In this document: piece by piece, positions 15,758-24,857 of the stretch | How the letters are laid out: every line of letters starts with the position of its first letter | Numbering within the stretch: position 1 is the first letter of the stretch | Assembly: GCA_024279915.1 (NCBI GenBank) | Contig: JAJRRB010000032.1 | Location: 18,804-82,803, forward strand | DNA length: 64,000 nt | From: Deltaproteobacteria bacterium | Lineage (GTDB): Bacteria > Desulfobacterota > Desulfuromonadia > Desulfuromonadales > BM103 | Direction of reading: 5' to 3' | Translations under genes and position numbers: made by a program | Notes under the pieces: model-generated | Database searches by the model: none | What the model saw: only the letters and a program-made list of their open reading frames with translations | Told to the model about the DNA's origin: nothing

Positions 15758-17414
15758 AGGGAACTCTGAAATGAAGCATGTTGAGCAGGCACCAGAAGCA
15801 CAGATCCAGACCAAACGCAGCTTTTCAATCATCTGGGTGGTGCCGATTATTGCCCTGCTGATCGGCGGTGGGTTAGCTTTTAAGGCAATGTCGGGAAAGG
15901 GCCCGGAAATCACCATCACTTTTGAGACAGCCGATGGCCTTGTGGCAGGTAAAACCCAGATCAAGTTCAAGGACGTCGAAGTTGGCAAGGTGACGCAAAT
16001 TGATTTGAGTGAAGACCAATCCGGGGTTGTTATCACTGCCGAGATGAATACTAACGCTAAGCTTTATATGACAGATAAAACTGATTTCTGGGTGGTCCGA
16101 GCTCAAATTGCGGCTGGTGAAGTCTCTGGGCTGAGCACATTACTCTCAGGAGCTTATATTGGTTGTAATCCATCAACCGAGGGCCAGAAGACAAAACAAT
16201 TCAAGGGCCTGGAGAAACCACCGTTGGTTACCTTTGGTATGCCTGGCCATCACTTTACTCTGCAGTCTAAAGATTTGGGCTCACTCGACCGTGGAGCCCC
16301 AGTTTATTATCGGGGAATAAAGGTCGGTCAAGTTGTCGATTATGATTTCAACCACGAACGTGATGGCGTCGATATCAAACTGTTCATCGAAGCTCCTTTT
16401 CACGACAAAGTTCACGAGAACACACGCTTCTGGAACGCCAGTGGGGTTGATTTAACCATGGATGCGACAGGTATCAAATTAGACACCCAGTCGCTGGTTT
16501 CGATCATGCTTGGCGGGTTGACTTTTGATATGCCCAAAGATCAATCTCCCGGTGCCCTGGCTGAAGATAACAACATCTTTAAGCTCTTCAAAGACCGCGC
16601 AAGTATCGAAGAGAAAACCTACACTGTCAAAAAATTCTATATGATGTACTTTGACCAGAATGTGCGTGGTCTATCGCCTGGAGCGCCGGTGGAAATGAAG
16701 GGAATCCGTATTGGTGAAGTCGTCGATGTCAAACTGCAGATCAATAAAGAGACTCAGAAGATCGCGATCCCGGTCCTGATCATGGTGGAGCCAGAACGAA
16801 TTGATATACTGGTGACCGAGGAGGGGGTAGTTGCTGATGCGGAAGAAAAAAAAGAAGAGTTTGAAGAAAGTGGAGATAACCGATACGACTTTGTTAAAGC
16901 CGTTTCAAAAGGGCTCCGTGCGCAGCTAAAGACAGGCAACCTCTTGACTGGGCAGCTGTATGTGGATATTGATTTCTATCCAGAGGCCCCTCCGGTTATA
17001 GCAGAACTCGGTGGGACTTATCCGGTCATCCCCACCATTCCGACACCACTTGAGCAGATTGCCGAGAGTGTTTCGAGAATCGTCAAGAAGGTCGAGAAGA
17101 TTCCGTTTGATAAGATCGGCAAGGATTTGCAGGTTGCCATAGAGTCACTGACAGCGATGCTTGATGAGATCAAGGTTATGTCGGGTAATATCAACCAGGA
17201 GACGATACCTAAGGTCAATAGCGCACTCGACAGGCTTGAAGAAGCAATGGACGGAATAAAGGCGACCTTGGGCCCTGATTCTGCGCTTAATTACAACGCT
17301 CGCCAGGTGACGAGCGAGATGGCACTGTCGATCCGGTCGATCCGGTCACTACTGGAGTACCTGGAACGTGATCCTCAGGCGTTGCTTCTCGGTAAGAAGG
17401 GAGATAAAAAATGA
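15750..17414 (+). CDS. pqiB: PqiB-like MCE-domain intermembrane transport protein
   Basis: The product is 554 aa from ATG 15750, with GGAGG upstream, overlapping the preceding pqiA. One N-terminal helix (FSIIWVVPIIALLIGGGLA) is followed by three MCE repeats: near residue 50 (TADGLVAGKTQIKFKDVEVG), residue 168 (LGSLDRGAPVYYRGIKVG) and residue 300 (VRGLSPGAPVEMKGIRIG). The C-terminal 100 residues are helical and could form the needle or tunnel of a PqiB-type assembly that links the inner and outer membranes. Confidence 0.92.
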   Translation: MNEGNSEMKHVEQAPEAQIQTKRSFSIIWVVPIIALLIGGGLAFKAMSGKGPEITITFETADGLVAGKTQIKFKDVEVGKVTQIDLSEDQSGVVITAEMNTNAKLYMTDKTDFWVVRAQIAAGEVSGLSTLLSGAYIGCNPSTEGQKTKQFKGLEKPPLVTFGMPGHHFTLQSKDLGSLDRGAPVYYRGIKVGQVVDYDFNHERDGVDIKLFIEAPFHDKVHENTRFWNASGVDLTMDATGIKLDTQSLVSIMLGGLTFDMPKDQSPGALAEDNNIFKLFKDRASIEEKTYTVKKFYMMYFDQNVRGLSPGAPVEMKGIRIGEVVDVKLQINKETQKIAIPVLIMVEPERIDILVTEEGVVADAEEKKEEFEESGDNRYDFVKAVSKGLRAQLKTGNLLTGQLYVDIDFYPEAPPVIAELGGTYPVIPTIPTPLEQIAESVSRIVKKVEKIPFDKIGKDLQVAIESLTAMLDEIKVMSGNINQETIPKVNSALDRLEEAMDGIKATLGPDSALNYNARQVTSEMALSIRSIRSLLEYLERDPQALLLGKKGDKK

Positions 17415-18031
17415 TCGGATATGCTATGCGTAAATGTGGCTCAGGTGTCGTACTGTTCATCGTTGTCCTGCTGCTTTCCGGTTGTCTCGGTCGCAGTTCG
17501 CCAAAAGTTACTTATTACAGCCTGTTGAACATGGAGCAGTTGGGTGAAGTGCAATCGCTTGCAGCTCTCCCTGATGTCAAACTAGGAATAGGCCCCATCT
17601 CGATTCCAGACAGTCTGAAACGTTCGCAGATTGCAACTCGTCAGCATGGTAACCAGTATGACTTTGACGAATTCAATCGCTGGGCAGGGCTTCTGGAAAG
17701 AGATTTAACTACCGTTTTGGGGGATAACCTTGGACAACTGCTTGGTGTGGAAAAAATCGGTTTTTTCCCGTGGCTACAGCATTTCAAGCCAACCTATCGG
17801 GTCATTGTTAATGTGCTGCGGTTAGATGGTGCAATCGATGGCGAAGCAGTCCTTAGTGTCCGTTGGGCTGTTGCCGATGCCGATGGCAAGGACTACCTGG
17901 TTGGTAAGAAGAGTGAATATAGACAGCTGCTCGAAGATGCCAGTTATACTTCATTGATTAAGGCTGAGAGCCAGGTAGTCGCCGAATTGAGTAAAGAAAT
18001 CGCTGAAGAGATCGTTGCTCTGGTGAAATAA
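17411..18031 (+). CDS. pqiC: PqiC-like outer-membrane lipoprotein (ABC-type transport auxiliary)
   Basis: The product is 206 aa and its ATG overlaps the pqiB stop by 4 bp. The leader ends in lipobox LLSGC. After it comes the family block TYYSLLNM and LGIGPISIPDSLKRSQIATR, characteristic of the PqiC/DUF330 family, and a LLERDLTTVLGDNL helix. PqiC anchors the tip of the PqiB tunnel to the outer membrane. It is the last gene of the operon and is followed by an inverted-repeat cluster. Confidence 0.9.
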   Translation: MIGYAMRKCGSGVVLFIVVLLLSGCLGRSSPKVTYYSLLNMEQLGEVQSLAALPDVKLGIGPISIPDSLKRSQIATRQHGNQYDFDEFNRWAGLLERDLTTVLGDNLGQLLGVEKIGFFPWLQHFKPTYRVIVNVLRLDGAIDGEAVLSVRWAVADADGKDYLVGKKSEYRQLLEDASYTSLIKAESQVVAELSKEIAEEIVALVK

Positions 18032-18037
18032 TTGTGA

Positions 18038-18146
18038 GGGGACTGTCCCTGTTTCACACGGGGCTGTCCCCGGTTTAAATAAGGTAAAGGTACAATTCAA
18101 GCTTTTAAGACCAGGGACAATCCCCTTAACTGCGGGGACAGTCCCT
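18038..18146. repeat. GGGGACTGTCCC inverted-repeat cluster between convergent genes
   Basis: Two hairpins built from the same unit. The first pairs GGGGAC (18038) with GTCCCC (18066-18071). The second pairs AGGGAC (18113) with GTCCCT (18141-18146) and has an inner CCCC/GGGG stem. Such units are typical of dispersed REP-like elements. Lying between pqiC and a convergent gene, they could also act as a two-way terminator. The last bases overlap the stop codon of the minus-strand gene. Confidence 0.7.
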
Positions 18147-18677
18147 AAAAACGGTAACCCATGCCCACCATGTGCAGGTTGAGACCTGGATTGGCATCGT
18201 ACATACTGCCATTGGACGTGTGCTGAAAGCGGTAGTTGAGAACCATCGGTTGCCAGTTAATGGCCAGGCCGACGTGACTGGTAAATTGCAACCATCCACC
18301 GTAATCATCTTTGCCGTATTCCTGGTCGGGCATCCAGGTCGGACGAAAGCCGATCTCGAATTCCATGGCATCGTCCCAAAAACCGAGTACCAGATCCGCA
18401 CCGACAGCCAGCATACCGCTTTCATCATCTCTGGACTCAAGGTAAATTACCCCCATGTCGAAACGAGTAGTTAAAGTGGTCTGATCCCCAATACTGGCGC
18501 CCCAAGGCAATTGTTTCAAAAAGTAGATTTCTGCAGCGACATAACTCTCTTCCAGATATGGCCACTGTCATCTGCTCCTCCACGCATACCGATTTCCACC
18601 TCAGCCGTTGTTGCAGCGTTTGACAATCCGGGCATCATGAAAAGACATAGCACATTTATTAAAATATAGTTTCGCAT
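18145..18677 (-). pseudogene. PagL-like lipid A deacylase (acyloxyacyl hydrolase), frameshifted
   Basis: Reading on the minus strand from ATG 18677, a signal peptide (RNYILINVLCLFMMPGLSNA-A) leads into AEVEIGMRGGADDSGHIW, then the frame is lost. The next frame continues at EESYVAAEIYFLKQLPWG and runs through GGWLQFTSHVGLAI and YRFQHTSNGSMYDANPGLN to a final aromatic MGYRF, typical of a small outer-membrane barrel. HxS in QHTSN fits the catalytic His-Ser of PagL. One missing base near 18549-18553 (minus GGAAGAGAG) explains the break. PagL enzymes remove a 3-hydroxyacyl chain from lipid A. It is either a recent pseudogene or a base-call error. Confidence 0.8.
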
Positions 18678-18696
18678 AGATTGAGTGTGTGATTTC

Positions 18697-19263
18697 CTAG
18701 GAGATTGATTCAAAGAGGCTTTTGTAAAAAGTGTATGTTTCCATTCCAAGTGGATTCCCTTGTGATGCCAGAGAATCGATTCTCAGGAATTCGAGTAGCA
18801 GGGGGAATCTCGGGTCTGTCATATATTTACGTTGGTTCTTGCTGAGATTACTGGCTTTTTTTAACTGCCAGGAATGGTGAAAAATGTGATGGCGAATGGT
18901 CCAGATGATTCTATCACGACGATCGGCTGGCAGATCAAGATTGTTGAGAATGATGTCAGCCATCTCTGCACCAAGCTTGGCATGGCCATAGGCGGTGATT
19001 CGTCCGTTCTCATTTTGACTCGTCGTTTCCGGTTTTCCTATGTCGTGTAGCAGGGCAACCCACAGCAGGTCGGGGTCGCAATCAGAAGGGCAGGTCTCGA
19101 TCGCCAGACGGGTGTGGATGGCGACATCGCCTTCGGCGTGAAATTCCTGTGGTTGCGGGGTCTCTGCCAGTGGAACCAGCTCAGGGATCGCCTCACAGAG
19201 ACGATCCCACCATCCGGTTTTTCGTTCTCTTAGCTCCTCTTCGAGGCGGTCAAGCAAAGTCAT
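18697..19263 (-). CDS. HD-domain phosphohydrolase
   Basis: The product is 188 aa. The HD signature is LLHDIGKP with H73-D74; upstream histidines at about 42 and 50 and a downstream HH pair at 125-126 complete a metal site of the HD superfamily. GRITAYGHAKLGAEMA resembles HD domains of CCA-adding enzymes and small nucleotidases. The substrate is unknown. Its start lies 2 bp after the stop of the CBS/HEPN-like gene on the same strand, so the two are very probably cotranscribed and may act on the same nucleotide signal. Confidence 0.85.
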   Translation of the reverse strand: MTLLDRLEEELRERKTGWWDRLCEAIPELVPLAETPQPQEFHAEGDVAIHTRLAIETCPSDCDPDLLWVALLHDIGKPETTSQNENGRITAYGHAKLGAEMADIILNNLDLPADRRDRIIWTIRHHIFHHSWQLKKASNLSKNQRKYMTDPRFPLLLEFLRIDSLASQGNPLGMETYTFYKSLFESIS

Positions 19264-19265
19264 CT

Positions 19266-20075
19266 CTATTTCTTCTCTTGGCCGGTGCCTAAAGAGACTA
19301 CAGACTTCTCCAAGTTACTCTCCCAGCGGCTGCAGGCGATGACGATACGCTGCCAGCCGTCTGGGATGATCTCCTGGGTGTGGGCCAGATTATTTCGCAA
19401 GCTCTCAAATTCTTTGACCGCCTTGCGAGTCTCCTGACGTGACTTGTGACCTAAGGATTCCCGGATTTCTGCGTCGTAAGTGATGATCCAGCCCTTGTCT
19501 CCAAATTGCAGGCAGTCGATCAGTTCAACCTGCTGACCGCGTCGGTTCCTCTCCTCTTGAAGCTTTTTCGCCAGGATAAGGCGCTTCTCTGAGAGAAAGT
19601 CCTGCCATGAATTGTCAGCATAACGTTGCCGTAAAATCTCCGTCATGGTCATTTCGATCATAGTAATCATGCCAAAGAGGAACATGCGCATCGGGGGTTT
19701 TTCCAGATCGGTCAGGGTGATGATGGCGCCGACCCGATCCAGGATAGTGACAAAACATTGCTGGTTAATGGCCAGTGATTTGACCACATCAATGAGGTTG
19801 GCAGTGTCAGGGACCAGGTCGTCATCGGGCGTGAAAGGATGGAAATGATCGCCACAGGTCCCTGAGGTCAAATCCTCACGGCGTACATAACCTTCGATCA
19901 GGCCATCTTGACGGACGCCGACAAGATTGAAGCCCTTGTCTTGCATAAACTGTTGAACGTCTGCTGCCTTGGCATAATCGTCAAAAGAAACCAGGGGCTC
20001 AGCAACATCCATGGCCGAGAAACCTTCGAGAAAAAGGCGACGCAGACGTGAACTTTGAGTATCTCTCCAGGGCAT
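19266..20075 (-). CDS. CBS-domain protein with C-terminal HEPN-like R-x4-H motif
   Basis: The product is 269 aa. Residues about 20-130 look like a CBS pair (VQQFMQDKGFNLVGV...IEGYVRREDL and FVTILDRVGAIITLTDLEKP), a module that usually senses adenine nucleotides. The C-terminal half is helical and ends in a segment EFESLRNNLAHTQE whose R227-x4-H232 spacing matches the catalytic motif of HEPN RNases (R-x4-6-H). Assignment to HEPN rests on this motif and helical context only. It precedes an HD-domain gene by 2 bp. Together they could be a nucleotide-responsive RNA-cleaving or stress module; no such function has been shown here. Confidence 0.65.
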   Translation of the reverse strand: MPWRDTQSSRLRRLFLEGFSAMDVAEPLVSFDDYAKAADVQQFMQDKGFNLVGVRQDGLIEGYVRREDLTSGTCGDHFHPFTPDDDLVPDTANLIDVVKSLAINQQCFVTILDRVGAIITLTDLEKPPMRMFLFGMITMIEMTMTEILRQRYADNSWQDFLSEKRLILAKKLQEERNRRGQQVELIDCLQFGDKGWIITYDAEIRESLGHKSRQETRKAVKEFESLRNNLAHTQEIIPDGWQRIVIACSRWESNLEKSVVSLGTGQEKK

Positions 20076-20096
20076 GGGGCCTCCGTAAATGAGTAG

Positions 20097-20657
20097 TTAT
20101 AGGGCAGGGGTGCACACCAATTTGACGAATTCGTCAATAACTTGTTGTCTCTCAGGGCTATCCTTCGGTTCACATGATGCGGCAAAGATCCTGTCGCCGT
20201 GGTTGAAACTATGCATAAGCCTGGAGCGTAGTTCGGCTTGCATCTGGGAGAAGCCTTCGTCGAGGAAAAGACTTTTCATAAAATCAATTCGCCGTCGTAT
20301 GACTCGGCCAATAACTTGTTTTGCATGGTTGTCATGAGTAGACCAGGCGACTAAAGCGAGTTCCAGATCTTCATCAACATGGGCGTTCACCAAGGCTAAC
20401 AATCGGCTTAACTTCTCTGGTAAGGGACCTTCAATAACGCTCACTGCTCCGATGATCTCGTCAGTCAGAACTGTTTCCCAGTGGTTAAGCATACCCTGTA
20501 ATAACGCTTCACGATTCAGGAAGTAACCATAGAAACCGCCCTTCGTAACACCGAGCTCACGAGCTAGGGCTTCGATTTTTACAGCGTCTATACCTTTGCA
20601 GCGTAACATCTCCAGCCCGCACTGAATCCAGTCCTCTCTCGTGTTAATCACTTTCAT
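20097..20657 (-). CDS. TetR/AcrR family transcriptional regulator
   Basis: The product is 186 aa. The N-terminal helix-turn-helix is typical: IEALARELGVTKGGFYGYFLNREALLQGML (residues about 28-57). The C-terminal ligand domain is divergent, as usual. It is transcribed away from a DUF2798 gene; a palindrome with CATACG/CGTATG arms lies in between, 56 bp from its start, and is the likely operator for both directions. The 21-bp distance to the CBS gene start suggests all three minus-strand genes may be one transcript. Confidence 0.9.
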   Translation of the reverse strand: MKVINTREDWIQCGLEMLRCKGIDAVKIEALARELGVTKGGFYGYFLNREALLQGMLNHWETVLTDEIIGAVSVIEGPLPEKLSRLLALVNAHVDEDLELALVAWSTHDNHAKQVIGRVIRRRIDFMKSLFLDEGFSQMQAELRSRLMHSFNHGDRIFAASCEPKDSPERQQVIDEFVKLVCTPAL

Positions 20658-20713
20658 TATAAACCTGTCTAATCATTGAAATAGCTGAAATCCTTGGTAC
20701 ATTGTATAACTTT

Positions 20714-20729
20714 CATACGCTTCCGTATG
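20714..20729. promoter_or_regulatory. Candidate TetR operator
   Basis: Perfect inverted repeat CATACG-CTTC-CGTATG between the divergent TetR and DUF2798 genes. Length and spacing match operators of TetR-type dimers. No identical copy was seen elsewhere in the window. Confidence 0.6.
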
Positions 20730-20886
20730 TATGCTCCCTTATTGCACTGTCACAGGAAGCAATGTTAACACCATGTAAGTAAAACAGAAACAATCAACAA
20801 GTTCAAATACAAGATTGCTTACGGCCTTAATAGCAAGATTACCACATGGGTCACGAAGGGCTGCCAAACAGCTGAGGAGTTGTTCA

Positions 20887-21114
20887 ATGAACGTAGTTCC
20901 AGACCGTGCTCGCCTTCTCTTTGTGGCCATTATGGCCGTAGTTATGGGATTGGTGATGTCATTGGTCATGACCTTGGTGAACGTTGGATGGTCCGCTACG
21001 TTTCTAAGTTCGTGGTTCAGAGCATTCTGGATCGGGACAAGCGTAGCTTTTCCCGTAGCACTGGTGGTTGTACCGTTAGCTGATTTTGTGGTCGCCAGAA
21101 CTCTGGGTGACTAA
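20887..21114 (+). CDS. DUF2798 small membrane protein
   Basis: The product is 75 aa from ATG 20887, preceded by GAGGAG. It has two hydrophobic helices (LLFVAIMAVVMGLVMSLVMT and a second ending VALVVVPLADFVV), the layout of DUF2798 proteins. Function is unknown; many are neighbours of TetR regulators, as here. Confidence 0.8.
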   Translation: MNVVPDRARLLFVAIMAVVMGLVMSLVMTLVNVGWSATFLSSWFRAFWIGTSVAFPVALVVVPLADFVVARTLGD

Positions 21115-21162
21115 ACGACACACTGAAAACAGTTAAAATGACAGAGGTGAAGGGTGCAACCG

Positions 21163-22818
21163 ATGGGGAAATGGCAACAGGTAACAATCGCGGTCATGGT
21201 TCTGAGCTCACTGGTTTTTTGTTCCAATAGTTATGCAGATTCAGGAGAGGTATATCAGAACGCGTTTATCGAGCACCTCGATCTGGGACCGGCCAGCGCC
21301 CTGAACATCGAGGCTCACGGCAGAAGTTCTGCAGATATCGATAATAAACTCACAGAGATCTACCATGGTAATGGGCTGCAGCCTTTTTGGATAAAGGACG
21401 GTATGCCCAGCTCACGTGCCGTCGATATTATCTCGGTTCTGGACGATGCAGAAAGTCACGGGCTCGATTCGGCCAATTATCTTGCAGACAAAATCCACAA
21501 ATACTGGGACAGCAAGGATGCGACCGGTCTGGTACGGTTGGACATCCTTTTGACCATGGGTATGATGCGTTACGTGGCTGATCAGCGCGAGGGTCGCATA
21601 GCACCGCGTGAGATTGATCCCGTACTCTTTGAAACGGCTCATGATGCTGAGGTAGACTGGGCCGCTCTCATGCAGGTAGCTTTTGAGACGCTGAATATGA
21701 AAGCCTTTCTGGAGCAACAGGCACCGCCTGCCTTACAGTACCGAGAATTACGAAAAAAACTGTCTGAATATAGGGCTCTTGCTGTTAAGGGCGGGTGGCC
21801 GGAGATCCCAACTGGAGAGACTTTAAAAACAGACATGGAGGAGCAACGGGTAACAATTGTCAGGCAAAGGCTGGTCGCCACAGGAGAGTTAGCCACAGAG
21901 AATATGGTCAGTGCCGTCTTTGATGAACCTTTGGCTGAGGCCGTCAAGCGATTCCAGAGGCGTCACAATTTAAATTCGGACGGTGTGGTTGGCAAGCTGA
22001 CGCTGGCGGCCATGAATGTCTCTGCTGAGGCCCGAATTGAACAGATAGTCATCAATATGGAGCGGTATCGATGGTTAAAGCGGTTCAAAGGTGATCGCCT
22101 GGTAGCAGTCAATATCGCAGGGTTCGAGGCAACGGCCGGCAAACCGGGGGAATTCGACTTAACCATGCCGGTAATAGTTGGCAAAACCTATCACGAAACA
22201 CCGGTTTTCAGTGACACGATAAAGTATGTTGAATTTAACCCTTATTGGAACCTGCCAGCGAGTATCGCCCGCACGGAAACACTGACTAAACTGAAGAAGG
22301 ATCCCCATTATCTCAAAAAGCATAATATGCGTATGTTCCAGGGCTGGGAGCCGGATGCTCAGGAATTAGATGCCACAACCATGGATTGGAGTAAGATTTC
22401 TGAAAGAGACATGAACCGATACCGTGTTCGACAGGATCCGGGCCCCAACAACGCCCTTGGCACTTTAAAAATTATGTTCCCGAATAAATATTCTGTCTAT
22501 CTGCATGACACACCGGCTCATGGCTTATTCAGTCAGGATAGGCGCGCATTCAGCCACGGTTGCATTCGCATGTCCCGCCCAGCGGAAATGGCGGCATGGG
22601 TGTTAGGCGGAGAAGAGAAGGGTTGGAGTCTTGAGCGGGTTAATAAAATTGTCAAAAACCGCGAGCGCAAAGTGGTCGTGTTGGATGAACCAATACCTGT
22701 ATATATTTTGTATCGCACGGCGTTTGTGAACCCAGAAGACAATATGCTTTATTTTTATGAGGATATTTACGGTCGGGATAAACTGCTTGTAAAGGCGTTG
22801 TTTGGTGTTGGTAACTGA
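21163..22818 (+). CDS. L,D-transpeptidase, YcbB/LdtD type
   Basis: The product is 551 aa from ATG 21163; GTG 21154 would add three residues. A signal peptide ends near SNSYADS. The order is a helical scaffold domain, a peptidoglycan-binding domain (AVKRFQRRHNLNSDGVVGKLTLAAMN, about residues 250-275, in two blocks) and the YkuD catalytic domain. The active-site motif FSHGCIRMSRP holds the nucleophilic cysteine. These periplasmic enzymes make 3-3 cross-links in peptidoglycan or attach proteins to it. It is followed after 180 bp by genes of another envelope system. Confidence 0.92.
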   Translation: MGKWQQVTIAVMVLSSLVFCSNSYADSGEVYQNAFIEHLDLGPASALNIEAHGRSSADIDNKLTEIYHGNGLQPFWIKDGMPSSRAVDIISVLDDAESHGLDSANYLADKIHKYWDSKDATGLVRLDILLTMGMMRYVADQREGRIAPREIDPVLFETAHDAEVDWAALMQVAFETLNMKAFLEQQAPPALQYRELRKKLSEYRALAVKGGWPEIPTGETLKTDMEEQRVTIVRQRLVATGELATENMVSAVFDEPLAEAVKRFQRRHNLNSDGVVGKLTLAAMNVSAEARIEQIVINMERYRWLKRFKGDRLVAVNIAGFEATAGKPGEFDLTMPVIVGKTYHETPVFSDTIKYVEFNPYWNLPASIARTETLTKLKKDPHYLKKHNMRMFQGWEPDAQELDATTMDWSKISERDMNRYRVRQDPGPNNALGTLKIMFPNKYSVYLHDTPAHGLFSQDRRAFSHGCIRMSRPAEMAAWVLGGEEKGWSLERVNKIVKNRERKVVVLDEPIPVYILYRTAFVNPEDNMLYFYEDIYGRDKLLVKALFGVGN

Positions 22819-22998
22819 ACATGAATTAAGAAGTACTGACTTCTCGCTCGTTTGCTCTGCCATTCAAACAAAGCTATTGAATTCGTTTGATTTAATCTGT
22901 AATGTTTAAGTCGTAAATACGGGTTCGTATAAACCAATAAAAATGTAATTACTTCTCGAAATCACTGTCTTAATTATCTTTCCTTAAAGGAGTTTGTT

Positions 22999-24243
22999 AT
23001 GACTGTTACTCGTTGCTCAGTAATGTCCGTCGCATTTTTGATCGTACTTTCCTTTTCCGCTTCTGCCTTGGAAGTGCCTTCTTTCCAAAAATTGCCCATC
23101 ACCCTTTCTGCCACCAAAACGTTACCTGAAGATTTACAAAAAGGCTCCAACTACCAGGTTGATGATGCGATCATCAATGATGGTCTCATCAATACCTATT
23201 ACCTGCAGACTGACTACGGCAAGTTGAAGATCGTCAGTGATGCGCTCTACATTGAACGCATTAACGAACTTCGCGCGCTGGAGCATATGGAAAAGCTGGA
23301 GCAAACAAAAGAGTTTGGGGAGGCAATGAAAAAGGGGGTAAAGGCGCCGATCAATACGGTCAAAAGTATGGCAACAGAACCGGTCGACACGGTAAAAGCC
23401 ATTGGCAGCGGCATCAGCAACTGGGTGTCTGACATCGGTAATGCAGTGGTCAGTGACGACCCCAATCAGGCCGGGGTGTTTTCGACAGCTATTGGTTACG
23501 CTGCTGCCAAGCGCGCATTTGCTTACGAATATGGCATCAATCCATACACCGATTTTCAGCCGGTGCAGGATAAAATGGGTGAGATCGCCCGGGCCAACGT
23601 GGTCGGCGGTCTGACTCCGAAAATAGCCTTTGGTTTGATCAAGAAACCCGTCGGCACCGTCCTAAAAGTTACTGCGATGGCTGACACTATGAAAAAAATG
23701 GCTCGCGATATGTCCCCTGATGAACTGGAAGACATCAACGAAGAGAAACTTAAAGCGATGGGGGTTTCCGACTCACTGAGCAAAAGGTTCTTACGCAACT
23801 ATAACTACGATCCTCAGGAAAAAACTTTGCTGGTCGGGGCCTTGGACGGCATGAAAGGGGTCGCGCATCGGGATTTAGTCATCCTTTCGGCATCTCATGC
23901 TCCAGACAAGTCTGTAGCTCGTTATCTTAGCGTTCAGGCCCAGATGATGTTGGGTTATCATCAGAATATATCGTCAGCCCAAACCATTCTAAGCATTAAT
24001 GGCGGCTTGGCATTACAGAACACAAAAGGTGTAGTCGTCGGTATCTCTCCGTATGATTATGCTGCCTGGACCAGCACCTTGAACAATAAAGAGATGGTTG
24101 CAACTGAGGTACTGAAACGGATTCAAGGGGTTTCCGGTAAGGAGCTTTGGATTGCCGGCAGGATAGCTCATCCGGCTCGCATTGCTATCGAGAGTCGTGG
24201 ATGGGTGGTGCATGAGCAGGTGAGGGAGAAGTTGATCAAGTAG
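22999..24243 (+). CDS. Exported protein of unknown function upstream of the retropepsin/ATP-grasp operon
   Basis: The product is 414 aa from ATG 22999, preceded by AAAGGAG. A signal peptide ends near SASA-L. I do not recognise the family. Features are a short internal repeat, PINTVKSMATE and PVDTVKAIGSG (residues about 116-136), glycine-rich helices after it, and a C-terminal stretch with hydrophobic beta-like segments (DLVILSASHAP, LWIAGRIAHPARI). It lies 68 bp upstream of, and in the same direction as, the retropepsin-like gene, so a shared transcript is plausible. Confidence 0.7.
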   Translation: MTVTRCSVMSVAFLIVLSFSASALEVPSFQKLPITLSATKTLPEDLQKGSNYQVDDAIINDGLINTYYLQTDYGKLKIVSDALYIERINELRALEHMEKLEQTKEFGEAMKKGVKAPINTVKSMATEPVDTVKAIGSGISNWVSDIGNAVVSDDPNQAGVFSTAIGYAAAKRAFAYEYGINPYTDFQPVQDKMGEIARANVVGGLTPKIAFGLIKKPVGTVLKVTAMADTMKKMARDMSPDELEDINEEKLKAMGVSDSLSKRFLRNYNYDPQEKTLLVGALDGMKGVAHRDLVILSASHAPDKSVARYLSVQAQMMLGYHQNISSAQTILSINGGLALQNTKGVVVGISPYDYAAWTSTLNNKEMVATEVLKRIQGVSGKELWIAGRIAHPARIAIESRGWVVHEQVREKLIK

Positions 24244-24311
24244 ATATGGTTTCCATCCGTATTTTGTTTGATGATTTTTTGGCAGCGTAAATAAGCGCAA
24301 GGGTGTCACAA

Positions 24312-24857
24312 ATGAGTTTTAAAATCGTCATGTCGTACTCGTTCATAGTTTGTATTCTTCTGATGGCACTCCCTTCTGCTGCAGAACACAATGCGCCTGC
24401 TGACAAAGACTGCCAGAATATCTACAAACTTATGATTGTCGGCGAGATAGAACACGTTACCTTCAAGTTAAAAGATCTGCGTCTGAAAGCACGTATCGAC
24501 ACTGGAGCAACAACCTCGTCTCTTAGTGCTCAGGAACTACAACCGTTCGAGCGTGATGGCAAGAAATGGATAAAATTCTCGGTTACAGACCCTGTGAGCG
24601 AGAAGTTTTACGACTTTGAAAGGCCTGTGGTGCGTATTGCAGAGATCAAACGACATGGTGCTGCGGCTCAAGAGCGACCGGTCGTCAAATTGAAGATCAT
24701 GCTGGGTGATGTCGAAATGGAACGTGAGTTTTCGTTGACTGATCGTTCCAGATATACTTTTCCGGTGCTGATCGGGCGCAACGTTCTGAGTGGCAAATTT
24801 CTGGTTGATGTTAATCGTAAATTCTCAACCAACCACATTGGAGAAAAAGAAGAATGA
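24312..24857 (+). CDS. Retropepsin-like aspartic protease (RimK-associated, PF05618-like)
   Basis: The product is 181 aa from ATG 24312, with AAGGG upstream. A signal peptide (to about residue 24) exports it. The catalytic motif is RIDTGATTSSLSA with D63-T64-G65, and the second beta lobe contains YTFPVLIGRNVLSGKFLVDV. The family is a membrane or periplasmic single-domain aspartic protease found beside an inactive transglutaminase and an ATP-grasp ligase; the next two genes are exactly those, with 4-bp and 1-bp overlaps. The substrate in this organism is unknown. Confidence 0.88.
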   Translation: MSFKIVMSYSFIVCILLMALPSAAEHNAPADKDCQNIYKLMIVGEIEHVTFKLKDLRLKARIDTGATTSSLSAQELQPFERDGKKWIKFSVTDPVSEKFYDFERPVVRIAEIKRHGAAAQERPVVKLKIMLGDVEMEREFSLTDRSRYTFPVLIGRNVLSGKFLVDVNRKFSTNHIGEKEE

